64,000 nucleotides of DNA from Arcicella rigui (GTDB lineage: Bacteria; Bacteroidota; Bacteroidia; Cytophagales; Spirosomataceae): assembly GCF_034929435.1 (NCBI RefSeq), contig NZ_JAYFUM010000019.1, positions 1 through 64,000 of the forward strand. Direction: 5' to 3'. The notes below the pieces were generated by a model. It did no database searches, was not told where the DNA came from, and worked only from the letters and a program-made list of their open reading frames with translations. Positions 54,329-62,343 of the stretch are shown piece after piece (within the stretch, counting starts at the first letter, position 1; each line of letters opens with the position of its first letter). The position numbers and the translations under genes were made by a program.

Positions 54329-54429
54329 AATATTTTCATTAAGTGATTAATGTGTTAGTTTTTGCAATAGAGTGAATTTAAGGAAATAGACTGATTTTGG
54401 AAAATAAATGAACAAATTTTCTGTATTTT

Positions 54430-55122
54430 TCAACGAATTATAGATTTCCAAATGGATAAAATTCTGGCTGTTCTGACTTTTGAACTTGATACTTCTAAAT
54501 TTGATGAAATTTCTTCTTCTAAGTAAGGACGCTCTAAAAGTGTTGAAATTGACTTTTGAATAAATAGTTTTACATTATTTTCTAAGTTTATAATTTCCTC
54601 TTTGATTTTTAAACGGTTGTCAAAAATATATATAATGTCTTCAAAATCACTATTTAAGCGATAGTCATCACCATGCCTGTTTGATACTAAAGCTTCAAAT
54701 TTTGAAGCAAGAAATAAGTCAAGAGGAAAAATTTGAATATTTAGTTCATCGTCTAAATGGTAAGTTAAACTGTTTTGTAATCCTTCTTTGTACCAAATAT
54801 TCGTGAATCCTAATATATTCTCATCATCAGGCATAATATCAACAACAATGTCGTGATAGATATAGCGACAAATAACTCCAGAAAACACATCATTTTGAAA
54901 TCCCATTTTCCGTAGGTTTTCTTCTAAAACAGCATAAGAACCTTTGTTATGAAGTTCTACTACAACATCTACATCATTTGTAGGTCGTACTTCTGCTCTT
55001 GCAGGGTCGTCACAATAAAGTTCAACAACAGCACCTCCTACAAAGACGATTTTATTCGTCAAATGGCTAAATGCTTCAGCTAATACTTTTATTCTTACAA
55101 TGTTGTGAAAACTATTTTTCAT
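54430..55122 (-). CDS. Nucleotidyltransferase-fold protein, AbiEii-like
   Basis: This 230-residue protein has a nucleotidyltransferase core: VFVGGAVVELY (glycine motif, about residues 26-36) and the D-x-D pair in TNDVDVVVEL (about 48-57). A third acidic segment, IVVDIMPDD (about 93-101), follows. Later come IFPLDLFLASKFEALVSN with a helix typical of AbiEii-like proteins, and an HTH-like C-terminus. Related enzymes are toxins of type IV/AbiE-like systems that modify tRNA or other targets. Its start overlaps the preceding HTH gene by 4 bases (ATGA), so the two are co-translated. The function is inferred from the fold; the target is unknown. Confidence 0.76.
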   Translation of the reverse strand: MKNSFHNIVRIKVLAEAFSHLTNKIVFVGGAVVELYCDDPARAEVRPTNDVDVVVELHNKGSYAVLEENLRKMGFQNDVFSGVICRYIYHDIVVDIMPDDENILGFTNIWYKEGLQNSLTYHLDDELNIQIFPLDLFLASKFEALVSNRHGDDYRLNSDFEDIIYIFDNRLKIKEEIINLENNVKLFIQKSISTLLERPYLEEEISSNLEVSSSKVRTARILSIWKSIIR

Positions 55123-55679
55123 GCTGATAAAATTCGTTTTTCTAATTCCTGTGAAGCAATATTTACTACTCTGGCTGTTCCTGTTCTGATGGCATCAACT
55201 AAGGCTAAGAGTTCATAGAGTTTTTTGTTATTCTCTACAATAGCTGGAATAGTATGATATAATGGTACAATAGATTGCCCTCTTACTTCTCCTGCTGGAT
55301 TTTCCCAGACGTATAATTCATTAGAGATAATACTTTTTGATAGGGGTAATGCAGAATGTGCAGTAGGTACTCCTCTCACCAATGCTCCTGGATGTGTAGG
55401 AAAAACATACTTTAGACCATTTAATAGAAATGCCAAGAATGCTTTTTGATTAATTTTTTTAGTTTTTATATCGGCAATTAGTCCTGCGTACTCAGACCTT
55501 CGTAACGATTCAGAAACCTCTGCTTCGCTCATTTTTAAACTGTATGCAATATTTTTATTTTGAATCGAAACGTTAGGGTGTTCAGCAGAAGAAACTTCTT
55601 CATTATCAGACAATTTCATTGATATTAAGTCCAAGATGATGACTATATCCTGTGGACGCATTCCATTATGTTTTTTCAT
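55119..55679 (-). CDS. HTH-domain protein, probable partner/regulator of nucleotidyltransferase
   Basis: This 186-residue protein has an N-terminal winged-HTH region (about residues 5-75): MRPQDIVIILDLISM, then IAYSLKMSEAEVSESLRRSEYAGLIAD. A separate conserved-looking domain (about 85-186) has LKYVFPTHPGALVRGVPTAHSA and LYELLALVDAIRTGTARVV. I have seen this two-part pattern paired with nucleotidyltransferase genes in several phyla. Transcription starts from a promoter embedded in a 39-bp palindrome just upstream, so autoregulation by the HTH is likely. It ends within the next gene's start codon. Antitoxin or repressor role inferred. Confidence 0.75.
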   Translation of the reverse strand: MKKHNGMRPQDIVIILDLISMKLSDNEEVSSAEHPNVSIQNKNIAYSLKMSEAEVSESLRRSEYAGLIADIKTKKINQKAFLAFLLNGLKYVFPTHPGALVRGVPTAHSALPLSKSIISNELYVWENPAGEVRGQSIVPLYHTIPAIVENNKKLYELLALVDAIRTGTARVVNIASQELEKRILSA

Positions 55680-55704
55680 ACGAATTTTTCTATGTTCTCA
55701 AAGA

Positions 55705-55752
55705 CAAAGATACAATAATTCACGATTTGCAAATCGCAAATCGTGAATTATT
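55705..55752 (-). promoter_or_regulatory. Promoter with 39-bp palindromic operator
   Basis: On the minus strand TTTG (55733-55730), a 17-bp spacer and TATCTTTG (55712-55705) form a consensus promoter. A palindrome with 17-bp perfect arms (55714-55730 and 55736-55752, AATAATTCACGATTTGC) and a 5-nt loop covers the spacer and the -33 box. This is a textbook position for a repressor site of the HTH gene at 55679. A REP hairpin or terminator is less likely. Confidence 0.72.
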
Positions 55753-55760
55753 TAATAAAC

Positions 55761-55800
55761 AAAAAAGCTGTTCTAAATTTTCATTCGGAACAGCTTTTTT
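55761..55800. terminator. Hairpin terminator downstream of galT
   Basis: A 13-bp stem (AAAAAAGCTGTTC, 55761-55773 with 55788-55800) is flanked by A and T runs; it ends the galK-galT unit just 1 bp beyond the galT stop codon. Confidence 0.8.
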
Positions 55801-55801
55801 G

Positions 55802-56845
55802 TTACTTTGTTTTATAATGTATTTCTGACAAGGCTCGCAGTACTGCTGCACTTTTTTCAGCCGTGATGTCTCTTTGTGGATTGGCTAACATTTCGTAACC
55901 TACCATAAATTTCTTAACAGTTGCCGAGCGTAACAATGGCGGATAAAACACAAAATGCCAATGCCATTCGTCATGTGCTTCGCCATCGGTTGGAGCTTGG
56001 TGAACGCCAGCAGAGTAGGGGAAAGAAGTTTCAAAAAGGTTGTCATAACGAACAGTCAATCTTTTATAGGCATTCGCAAAAGCGTCTTTTTCTGCATCGG
56101 TCATGTCCGAAATTCTTGCCATTTTTCGCTTCGGAACAATCATCGTTTCAAATGGCCAAACTGCCCAGTATGGTACTAAGGCTACAAAATGCTCATTTTC
56201 AAACAAAACTCTTTCTTGCTTGATTAATTCTTTTTCGATATAGTCAGCCAATAAAGATCGTTGATTTTTTTGCCAATACTTCAATTGAGCTATTTGTTTT
56301 TTCATTGGTTCGTCTGGCACTGATGATGATGCCCAAATTTGCCCATGTGGATGCGGATTCGAGCAACCCATTACAAACCCTTTGTTCTCGAAAATCTGAA
56401 CGTAATTGATAAAATCTTTTCCTCCGAGCGTCAAATACTCATCAATCCAAGCGTCCACTACTTTTCTGATTGCTACTTCTTCCATTTCTGGAACGGTCAA
56501 ATCGTGGCGAGGCGAAAAACAGATTACTCTACCCAAACCTCTTTCTGTTTCTGCCTTGAAAAGTTCGTCTTCTTCAAAGCTGTGAGCAGGCGTATCTTCC
56601 AACAAGGCTGCAAAATCGTTATTGAAAATATAAACGTCTTGGTAGTCAGGATTTACTTCGCCGTTCATCCTTGTATTGGTCGGACATAAATAACAAGTTT
56701 CATCATAAGCAGGGCGGTCGTCGCCAGCTACTTTTTCTACTTGTCCTTGCCACGGACGTTTTGCACGATGTGGCGAAACTAATACCCAGCTGTCTGTCAG
56801 TGGGTTATATCTTCTGTGAGGATGTTCTTCAAAAATTGGATTCAT
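55802..56845 (-). CDS. galT: Galactose-1-phosphate uridylyltransferase GalT
   Basis: This 347-residue Leloir enzyme exchanges UMP between UDP-glucose and galactose-1-phosphate. Visible are HRRYNPLTDSWVLVSPHRAK, the Cys-x2-Cys zinc site CYLCP near residue 50, and the catalytic SNPHPHGQIWA (the His-Pro-His nucleophile loop). Further His-rich and acidic motifs (DEWHWHFVFYPP) lie near the C-terminus. It lies 90 bp downstream of galK on the same strand, separated by short repeats. Likely controlled with galK by the divergent LacI-type regulator. Confidence 0.96.
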   Translation of the reverse strand: MNPIFEEHPHRRYNPLTDSWVLVSPHRAKRPWQGQVEKVAGDDRPAYDETCYLCPTNTRMNGEVNPDYQDVYIFNNDFAALLEDTPAHSFEEDELFKAETERGLGRVICFSPRHDLTVPEMEEVAIRKVVDAWIDEYLTLGGKDFINYVQIFENKGFVMGCSNPHPHGQIWASSSVPDEPMKKQIAQLKYWQKNQRSLLADYIEKELIKQERVLFENEHFVALVPYWAVWPFETMIVPKRKMARISDMTDAEKDAFANAYKRLTVRYDNLFETSFPYSAGVHQAPTDGEAHDEWHWHFVFYPPLLRSATVKKFMVGYEMLANPQRDITAEKSAAVLRALSEIHYKTK

Positions 56846-56848
56846 TGT

Positions 56849-56930
56849 TTTTGGCTGTAAGCTATAAGCTATAAGCTATAAGCTTTGAGTTTTTCAACTC
56901 TCTAAAAGCTCATAGCTCAAGACTCATTGC
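56849..56930. repeat. AAGCTAT tandem repeats between galK and galT
   Basis: Three or more TAAGCTATAAGCTA units are followed by CTTTGAGTTTTTC and an inverted AAAGCTCATAGCTCAAG. The left and right parts are complementary enough to fold. Same word family as the other intergenic repeats. Confidence 0.55.
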
Positions 56931-56935
56931 TAAAA

Positions 56936-58087
56936 TTAAACTATTTCCGTTCCGTTTGTTAAGGCTACTTCGTAAGTCACTAATTCTTTATGATATTTTT
57001 CTTGATAAGCTTTTTTGATTCTATTTAGAAAAGCTTCTGCTTTACTTTTTTCAACAATGTTGATTGAACAACCACCAAAACCTCCACCCATCATTCTTGA
57101 ACCAATTACGGCGTCGTCTTCACGTGTTTGGTCAACCAAAAAGTCTAATTCTTCACAAGAAACCGCATAATTATGTTGAAGTCCGTCGTGAGTTTCGTAC
57201 ATTTTTTTACCGAAAGTTGCCAAATCGTTTTGCTCAAGTGCTTCGCAAGCTACAATTACTCTGTCGATTTCGCCCACTACATACACACAACGTTTATAGA
57301 CATTTTCAGAAAGGCTCGTTTTGGCTTCTTCCACCATTGTTAAAGTTAAATCTCTGAAACTTTTTACATTAGGATAAATTTCTCCCAAGATTCTCAAACC
57401 TTCTTCACATTCTAATCTACGAGTATTGTACTCAGAATCTCCCAAAGAGTGTTTTACACCTGAATTACAAAGAATTACAGTATGATTTGGCAAAGACAAT
57501 GGGAAGTGCTGATAAGCTAAACTTCTGCAATCCAAGCGAATAACAGCATCTTTTTTACCAAACATAGAAGCAAACTGATCCATAATACCGCAGTTTACGC
57601 CAACGAAATTATTTTCAGCAGCTTTACCGATTTTCACCATTTGCATGGTTTCTAAACCCAAATCAAAGAGTTGATTTAAGGCAAAAGCTAAACCTGTTTC
57701 TACGGCAGCAGATGAAGAAACGCCAGCACCCAAAGGAATATCACCTCCGAAAACCAAGTCAAAACCTTTTACTTTTTGTCCAGCTTTTTGTAGTTCGTCC
57801 ACAACGCCAATCAAATAATTAGCCCAACTTTTATCGGATTTCTGAATCGTCGAAATATTAAAAATAGTGCTACTTTTCAAATCAAAAGCATAAATATTAC
57901 AGTTATTGTCTTCACGAGGAGCGATAGCAAAATAAATAGCTTTATTGATAGCGGCTGGCAAAACAAAGCCATCGTTGTAATCGGTGTGTTCGCCAATAAG
58001 GTTGATTCTACCGGGGCTACGTACTGTTAAAGAGGGCGTTATCAAATATAATTCTTCAAATTGATCAATGATGTTTTTGGGATACAT
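56936..58087 (-). CDS. galK: Galactokinase GalK
   Basis: This 383-residue GHMP kinase phosphorylates galactose at C1. Motifs: the galactokinase signature GRINLIGEHTDYNDG (about residues 26-40), the ATP-binding GGDIPLGAGVSSSAAVE (about 112-128), a conserved GVNCGIMDQFASMFG, and the final MMGGGFGGCSINI. Full length with the expected start. First gene of galK-galT, divergent from the LacI-type regulator with a roughly 200-bp region in between containing candidate operators. Confidence 0.96.
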   Translation of the reverse strand: MYPKNIIDQFEELYLITPSLTVRSPGRINLIGEHTDYNDGFVLPAAINKAIYFAIAPREDNNCNIYAFDLKSSTIFNISTIQKSDKSWANYLIGVVDELQKAGQKVKGFDLVFGGDIPLGAGVSSSAAVETGLAFALNQLFDLGLETMQMVKIGKAAENNFVGVNCGIMDQFASMFGKKDAVIRLDCRSLAYQHFPLSLPNHTVILCNSGVKHSLGDSEYNTRRLECEEGLRILGEIYPNVKSFRDLTLTMVEEAKTSLSENVYKRCVYVVGEIDRVIVACEALEQNDLATFGKKMYETHDGLQHNYAVSCEELDFLVDQTREDDAVIGSRMMGGGFGGCSINIVEKSKAEAFLNRIKKAYQEKYHKELVTYEVALTNGTEIV

Positions 58088-58216
58088 TTCTGGAGGTAAA
58101 TTAAAATTTAATTCAAAGAAAGTATTTTTAGTAAAGTTGTCACTTATATTTTTTTAGGTGTTATTGAAAAAACGTAAAAAAACGTACAAAAAATAGCCTT
58201 AGAATTGATTACAAAC

Positions 58217-58241
58217 ATTTGCGCAAATTTTGCACAAAATT
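58217..58241. promoter_or_regulatory. Candidate LacI-type operators between galK and the regulator
   Basis: ATTTGCGCAAAT (58217-58228) is a perfect 12-bp palindrome, and AATTTTGCACAAAATT (58226-58241) is palindromic apart from its central CA. A pair of AACGTA-type half sites lies at about 58165-58182. LacI-family proteins bind such sites with a central CG or CA step. They lie 43-67 bp before the regulator start; regulation of galK and of the regulator itself is inferred. Confidence 0.5.
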
Positions 58242-58283
58242 CAATAAACTTCTTAATTTTACCATATCCAACCTTAAAGATGT

Positions 58284-59294
58284 ATGCAGAAGAGTCAGGT
58301 AACCATCAAACATATTGCTCAAGAATTAGGAATTGCTATTTCTACGGTTTCGAGAGCATTGCAGAATCATCCACGGATTGGTCTTAAAACCAAAGAGCGG
58401 GTTTTTGAAGTCGCCAAACGACTCAATTATGTACCTAATCCAGCGGCGATTTTATTGAAGAAAAACAAAACGAATACTGTTGGTGTTGTTTTCCCATATT
58501 TACAAGAAGAGTTTTTTTCTCAGGCAATTACAGGAATTGAAGATGTCATTAGTGCTAAAGGTTACAATGTTGTTATTAGTCAATCGAAAGATAAATTAGA
58601 GCGAGAAAACAGAGCGATTAAATCATTTATTAGTAGTCGTGTAGATGGAGTAATTGCTTCAATATCAGCCGAAACGACGCAGTATTATCCTTTCAAAGAA
58701 TTAGAAAATCATGGAATTCCATTGGTTTTTTTCGATAGAGTTCCGAAAGATGTAGCCGTAAACAAAGTACGGGGTAATATTTTAGAAGCGGCTTTTGAAG
58801 CAACCATTTTTTTAGCTAAAAAAGGATTTTCACGAATTGCGATTTTGAATGGTCCTTCTAATTTAGAGATTTCAAATGAGCGTTTGGAAGGTTACTGGAA
58901 AGCCCTAAAATCTTTGAATTTACCGATTGTTCAGCAGTATATAAAATCAACAGATTTGACGAAAGATAGTACTTCTAAAAAAATGGAGGAGCTATTATTG
59001 TTACCTGAGAAACCTCAAGCAATTCTTTGTTTCAATGACTACGTAGCCTTATTTGCGATGCAGAGTTGTAGGCAAAATGGTGTAATTCCCAATACTGACA
59101 TTCACTTTGTGAGTTTCGCTAATTTACCCATTACTGCTTATTTAGATAATCCTCCGATAGCCTCTGTCGAGCAATTTGCCTACAAAATGGGCGAGCAAGC
59201 GGCTACTTTATTGTTGAAAATTCTTGAGTCTAATGAAGAGAGTGAAATCATTCCAGAAGAAATTATCATTGATACAGAACTGATAATACATTAG
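58284..59294 (+). CDS. LacI family transcriptional regulator
   Basis: This 336-residue regulator has an N-terminal HTH (VTIKHIAQELGIAISTVSRAL, about residues 6-26) and the hinge helix (NYVPNPAAILLKK). A periplasmic-binding-protein-like sensor domain (about 62-336) includes VGVVFPYLQEEFFSQAI and DGVIASISAE. Such proteins bind a sugar or metabolite. Divergent orientation next to galK-galT and the palindromic operators at 58217-58241 suggest galactose control, but the ligand is inferred. A downstream ATG four bases after another ATG (58280) is the chosen start. Confidence 0.9.
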   Translation: MQKSQVTIKHIAQELGIAISTVSRALQNHPRIGLKTKERVFEVAKRLNYVPNPAAILLKKNKTNTVGVVFPYLQEEFFSQAITGIEDVISAKGYNVVISQSKDKLERENRAIKSFISSRVDGVIASISAETTQYYPFKELENHGIPLVFFDRVPKDVAVNKVRGNILEAAFEATIFLAKKGFSRIAILNGPSNLEISNERLEGYWKALKSLNLPIVQQYIKSTDLTKDSTSKKMEELLLLPEKPQAILCFNDYVALFAMQSCRQNGVIPNTDIHFVSFANLPITAYLDNPPIASVEQFAYKMGEQAATLLLKILESNEESEIIPEEIIIDTELIIH

Positions 59295-59323
59295 AATTTT
59301 AGAGGAATCAACAAAATTTGTAT

Positions 59324-59331
59324 TATCTTCG
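59324..59331 (+). promoter_or_regulatory. -7 promoter box of ssrA
   Basis: TATCTTCG differs from TAnnTTTG at one position and lies about 50 bp before the mature 5' end of tmRNA; the precursor leader would be removed by RNase P. Confidence 0.4.
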
Positions 59332-59382
59332 CAGTCCCAAAGAATGAAACGTTTTGATTTCATTTGATGTTCTTAAAAAAAT

Positions 59383-59780
59383 GGGGGCGACCGGTATTGA
59401 CAGCTTGTGCAGGTCGGTGGTAAGCACGTCAGGAGTTGGTCTAATCTCCTGTTAAAAATTAGTCCGAACAACAATCGGCAATACTCAGTATGCCATGGCA
59501 GCTTAATCCTTAAGGGATTTCGTTTTGGATAGTTATCAACGGAGTTGGAGCTATTCGCCACACCTCGCTCGGCTAAACTCTGCCGCTGGGATTCGGGGTG
59601 TCGAAACGCAGAGTCGAATGTAGTGATTTCTCTAAGCTAACATTTAGTACAAAGAGGATAAGGATAGTTTAAGGTCCGGCTTGAACCCTGCCTATCTCGA
59701 AAATCCAATCAAGACTAAACGTGTAGAAAGCTATCGAGTTCCTTGTCTGGACGAGAGTTCGAATCTCTCCGTCTCCACTA
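59383..59780 (+). ncRNA. ssrA: Transfer-messenger RNA (ssrA)
   Basis: One-piece tmRNA. The 5' end GGGGGCGACCGGTATTGAC pairs with the 3' CGTCTCC (59770-59776) to form the acceptor stem. The T-arm GAGAGTTCGAATCTCTC precedes it. The tag frame probably resumes at GGC (59477) and encodes GNTQYAMAA, with the stop at 59504, ending in AA as tmRNA tags do and in YAMAA as in Cytophagales. The 3' bases after the discriminator are CTA, so CCA seems not to be encoded and would be added later. tmRNA rescues stalled ribosomes with SmpB. A terminator follows. Confidence 0.93.
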
Positions 59781-59781
59781 A

Positions 59782-59817
59782 AAAAGCCGCTTAAATTTAA
59801 TTTTAAGCGGCTTTTTT
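59782..59817. terminator. Bidirectional terminator after ssrA
   Basis: A 14-bp stem (AAAAGCCGCTTAAA at 59782-59795 with 59802-59815) is flanked by A and T runs. It separates ssrA from the convergent peptidase gene. Confidence 0.85.
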
Positions 59818-59929
59818 AATTTTAAACTTTATTTTTTGAAAATCTTTAAGCGATACTTTAGCACATTTATTAATGCTTTTGGTTTATATAAATAGTTGAC
59901 TATTAGATGTATTGGAAACTAATCACGAC

Positions 59930-62071
59930 TTATTTCCCAATGTACCGCTCAAAAAACTCATAAATTCTTAGCATTCTGTCAATTCTCTGGCGTACATTTC
60001 CTGTTCTCGAAAGTTCGTGTGTTGCTCCCGGAATTCTTACATATTCCACTTCTTTCCCCATAATTTTCAGAGATTTATACATCATTTCAGACTGAATTAC
60101 GCCTGTACGCAAATCGTTTTCACCATGTTTTATCAAAAAAGGCGTTTTGATTTTATCCACATAAGTATAAGGTGATTCACGTTCTAAAATAGGTTTTATT
60201 TTTGCTTCCCACGGATAACCGCCAAAATAGTTTGGCGTGAGTCGCCAAGCGTTTCCTTCGCCCATAAAAGTTGAAAGTTCATAAACGCCTCTTTGAGCAA
60301 AAGCTGCCTTAAAACGGTGGTCATGCGAAATAATCCAAGCCGTTAAATAGCCCGCATACGAACCTCCTGTAATTACTTGTCGTGAAGTATCAACCCAACT
60401 GGCTTTGGCGGCTTCGCTTGCTGCTGCTAAAACATCTTCGGCTGGTCCTGTTCCCCAATCTTGATAATTTGCTATTTGGAAATCCTTGCCATAACCGCCC
60501 GAACCTCTTGGATTAGCATAAACAATTCCATAACCTTGCGAACAGAAGTACTGAAATTCATGCCACATCGAACTTTCGCCCGGCCCCCACATGGCTGTTG
60601 GCCCACCGTGCATATTTAATAATAATGGATATTTTTTACCAGCTTCAAAATTGGTAGGTTTCATAATCCAGTACTCTATTGTTTGTCCTTTCGAGTTTTT
60701 TAAGGTTTTTTTCTCTGGAAAACTAAGAGCTTTATTCGCCAACCAAGTATCATTATGTGAACTTAGTTTTACTGAATTTTTCACTAATAAATCCGAATAA
60801 TAGAGTTCAGAAGGATTTTTTACTTCTGTTTTAGCAAAAACAATTCTTTCTTTTGAAAGGTCAAAACTGCTAATACCCGAATCAAAATCTGTGAGTTTTT
60901 CTACTTTTTTACTCTGTACATCAAGGCGATACAAAGGTACTCCACCATTTGAATTCGCAAGAAAATACACAAATTTGCCATCTTCCGACCATTCAAAGCT
61001 ATTGGCAGACCTGTCAAAATTGATAAACGTTTTATTTGTGCCGTCGGCATTGGCTAAAACAATTTGGTTTGAACCTAACCATTCCGTTTTTGATGTAGTC
61101 AGTACCAATAATTTACCATCTGGCGAAGGCGTAGGATTGTTATATGAAATGCCCTTTTCGCCCAAAACCATTTTCAAACCAGTACCATCAGCGTTCAAAC
61201 TCACGATGGCAGAATTTTGCTCTCTATCGGGATGTACTAAACTATCCAAGCCCATTGTGGCATAAATCTTTTTACCATCGGCCGACCAATTTGCTCCGTT
61301 CAATGACCAAAAACCTCTGCTGATTTGTGTAGGTTTTGCTCCTTCTTTGGCATCAATTACGAAAAGAATGTTGAAACGAATTTCTGGTTCGGTAGTAGCT
61401 TCTCCTTGAAAATTCAGACGGTTGATTACTTTAGCCTTTTTGTCTTCTACATCTTTGTCAAGATAAGCCCTGATTTCTTCGATACTTCCGTTGGGATTCG
61501 CCTTTACTTTTTTATCAGGTTTCAAAAAGTTATTATTGCTAAAACCAGCTTTTTCAAAAGACCAAGAAGGCAGTTTTTTAGCAGGATTCAATAAAGAATC
61601 TTTCAATAAATCTGAAAAAGAAACATTGATAGAAAACAAAATCTTAGAGCCATCAGGCGACCAAGACGGGCTACCCGTACTGTATTTAAAATCTGTTAAT
61701 TGAAAAGCCTCGCCGCCATCCAAAGGCATAATAAAGATTTGCGACTTGCCTTTTACGTTTCTACTAAAGGCAATTTGTTTACTATCTGCCGACCAAGTAG
61801 CTGTACCAACGTTTTCAGTACCACGAGTCAATTGTTTAACAGTCTGAAAATCAGTAAGCCACAAATGCGAGCGATAGTCGAAATCCAATTTGTCGGTTTC
61901 GTTACTTTCGTTGCTTCTTAAAGCATAAATAGCTTTTGTACCATCAGGGGAAATAGAGACATTGCCGACTTGCTTGATTTTAGTCATGTCCGTAACCAAT
62001 ACTTTTTCTTTAGCATTTTGGGCAAAAGACAAATTGGCAAAGAGCAGAAAAATAGATAAGATTTTTTTCAT
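59930..62071 (-). CDS. S9 family prolyl-oligopeptidase-type peptidase
   Basis: This 713-residue exported serine peptidase has a signal peptide at residues 1-17. A PD40-type beta-propeller (about 25-430) has repeated SPDGTKAIYAL/WSADSKQIAFSR blades. An alpha/beta-hydrolase domain (about 440-713) has the nucleophile GGSYAGYL, the Asp in HGENDLRTG and the His in GATHELSRTGN. Members degrade peptides in the periplasm; dipeptidyl-peptidase-5-like activity is possible but not provable. The HGGP motif (LNMHGGPTAMWG) forms the oxyanion side. Single gene, convergent with ssrA. Confidence 0.92.
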   Translation of the reverse strand: MKKILSIFLLFANLSFAQNAKEKVLVTDMTKIKQVGNVSISPDGTKAIYALRSNESNETDKLDFDYRSHLWLTDFQTVKQLTRGTENVGTATWSADSKQIAFSRNVKGKSQIFIMPLDGGEAFQLTDFKYSTGSPSWSPDGSKILFSINVSFSDLLKDSLLNPAKKLPSWSFEKAGFSNNNFLKPDKKVKANPNGSIEEIRAYLDKDVEDKKAKVINRLNFQGEATTEPEIRFNILFVIDAKEGAKPTQISRGFWSLNGANWSADGKKIYATMGLDSLVHPDREQNSAIVSLNADGTGLKMVLGEKGISYNNPTPSPDGKLLVLTTSKTEWLGSNQIVLANADGTNKTFINFDRSANSFEWSEDGKFVYFLANSNGGVPLYRLDVQSKKVEKLTDFDSGISSFDLSKERIVFAKTEVKNPSELYYSDLLVKNSVKLSSHNDTWLANKALSFPEKKTLKNSKGQTIEYWIMKPTNFEAGKKYPLLLNMHGGPTAMWGPGESSMWHEFQYFCSQGYGIVYANPRGSGGYGKDFQIANYQDWGTGPAEDVLAAASEAAKASWVDTSRQVITGGSYAGYLTAWIISHDHRFKAAFAQRGVYELSTFMGEGNAWRLTPNYFGGYPWEAKIKPILERESPYTYVDKIKTPFLIKHGENDLRTGVIQSEMMYKSLKIMGKEVEYVRIPGATHELSRTGNVRQRIDRMLRIYEFFERYIGK

Positions 62072-62287
62072 GTGATGAAGTAATGTTAATGAAAAAGAAA
62101 GAAAATTTATTCAATCATTCAATTTAGTAATAATTTGAATAAATAGCTTGATTTTGTAGGAGTGTGCGGGTTTAGTTTAAAAACTAATAATGTCCTTACT
62201 GAAGTCTAAGTGACGCTTTGTTTAATACTTGAACTGGTTGTGAAATCTTGCAGGGAGGGAGACAAAGTACTTAACCAATCTAAAACC

Positions 62288-62323
62288 AAAAGAGGCGTTT
62301 CACTTATCGCAAAACACCTCTTT
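62288..62323 (-). terminator. Hairpin terminator of gltA
   Basis: AAAAGAGGCGTTT (62288-62300) pairs with 62312-62323 (AAACACCTCTTT) with one mismatch; on the minus strand a T-rich stretch follows. The rest of the 62072-62343 gap shows nothing else. Confidence 0.6.
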
Positions 62324-62343
62324 TATATATCTATCAAGAAAAA

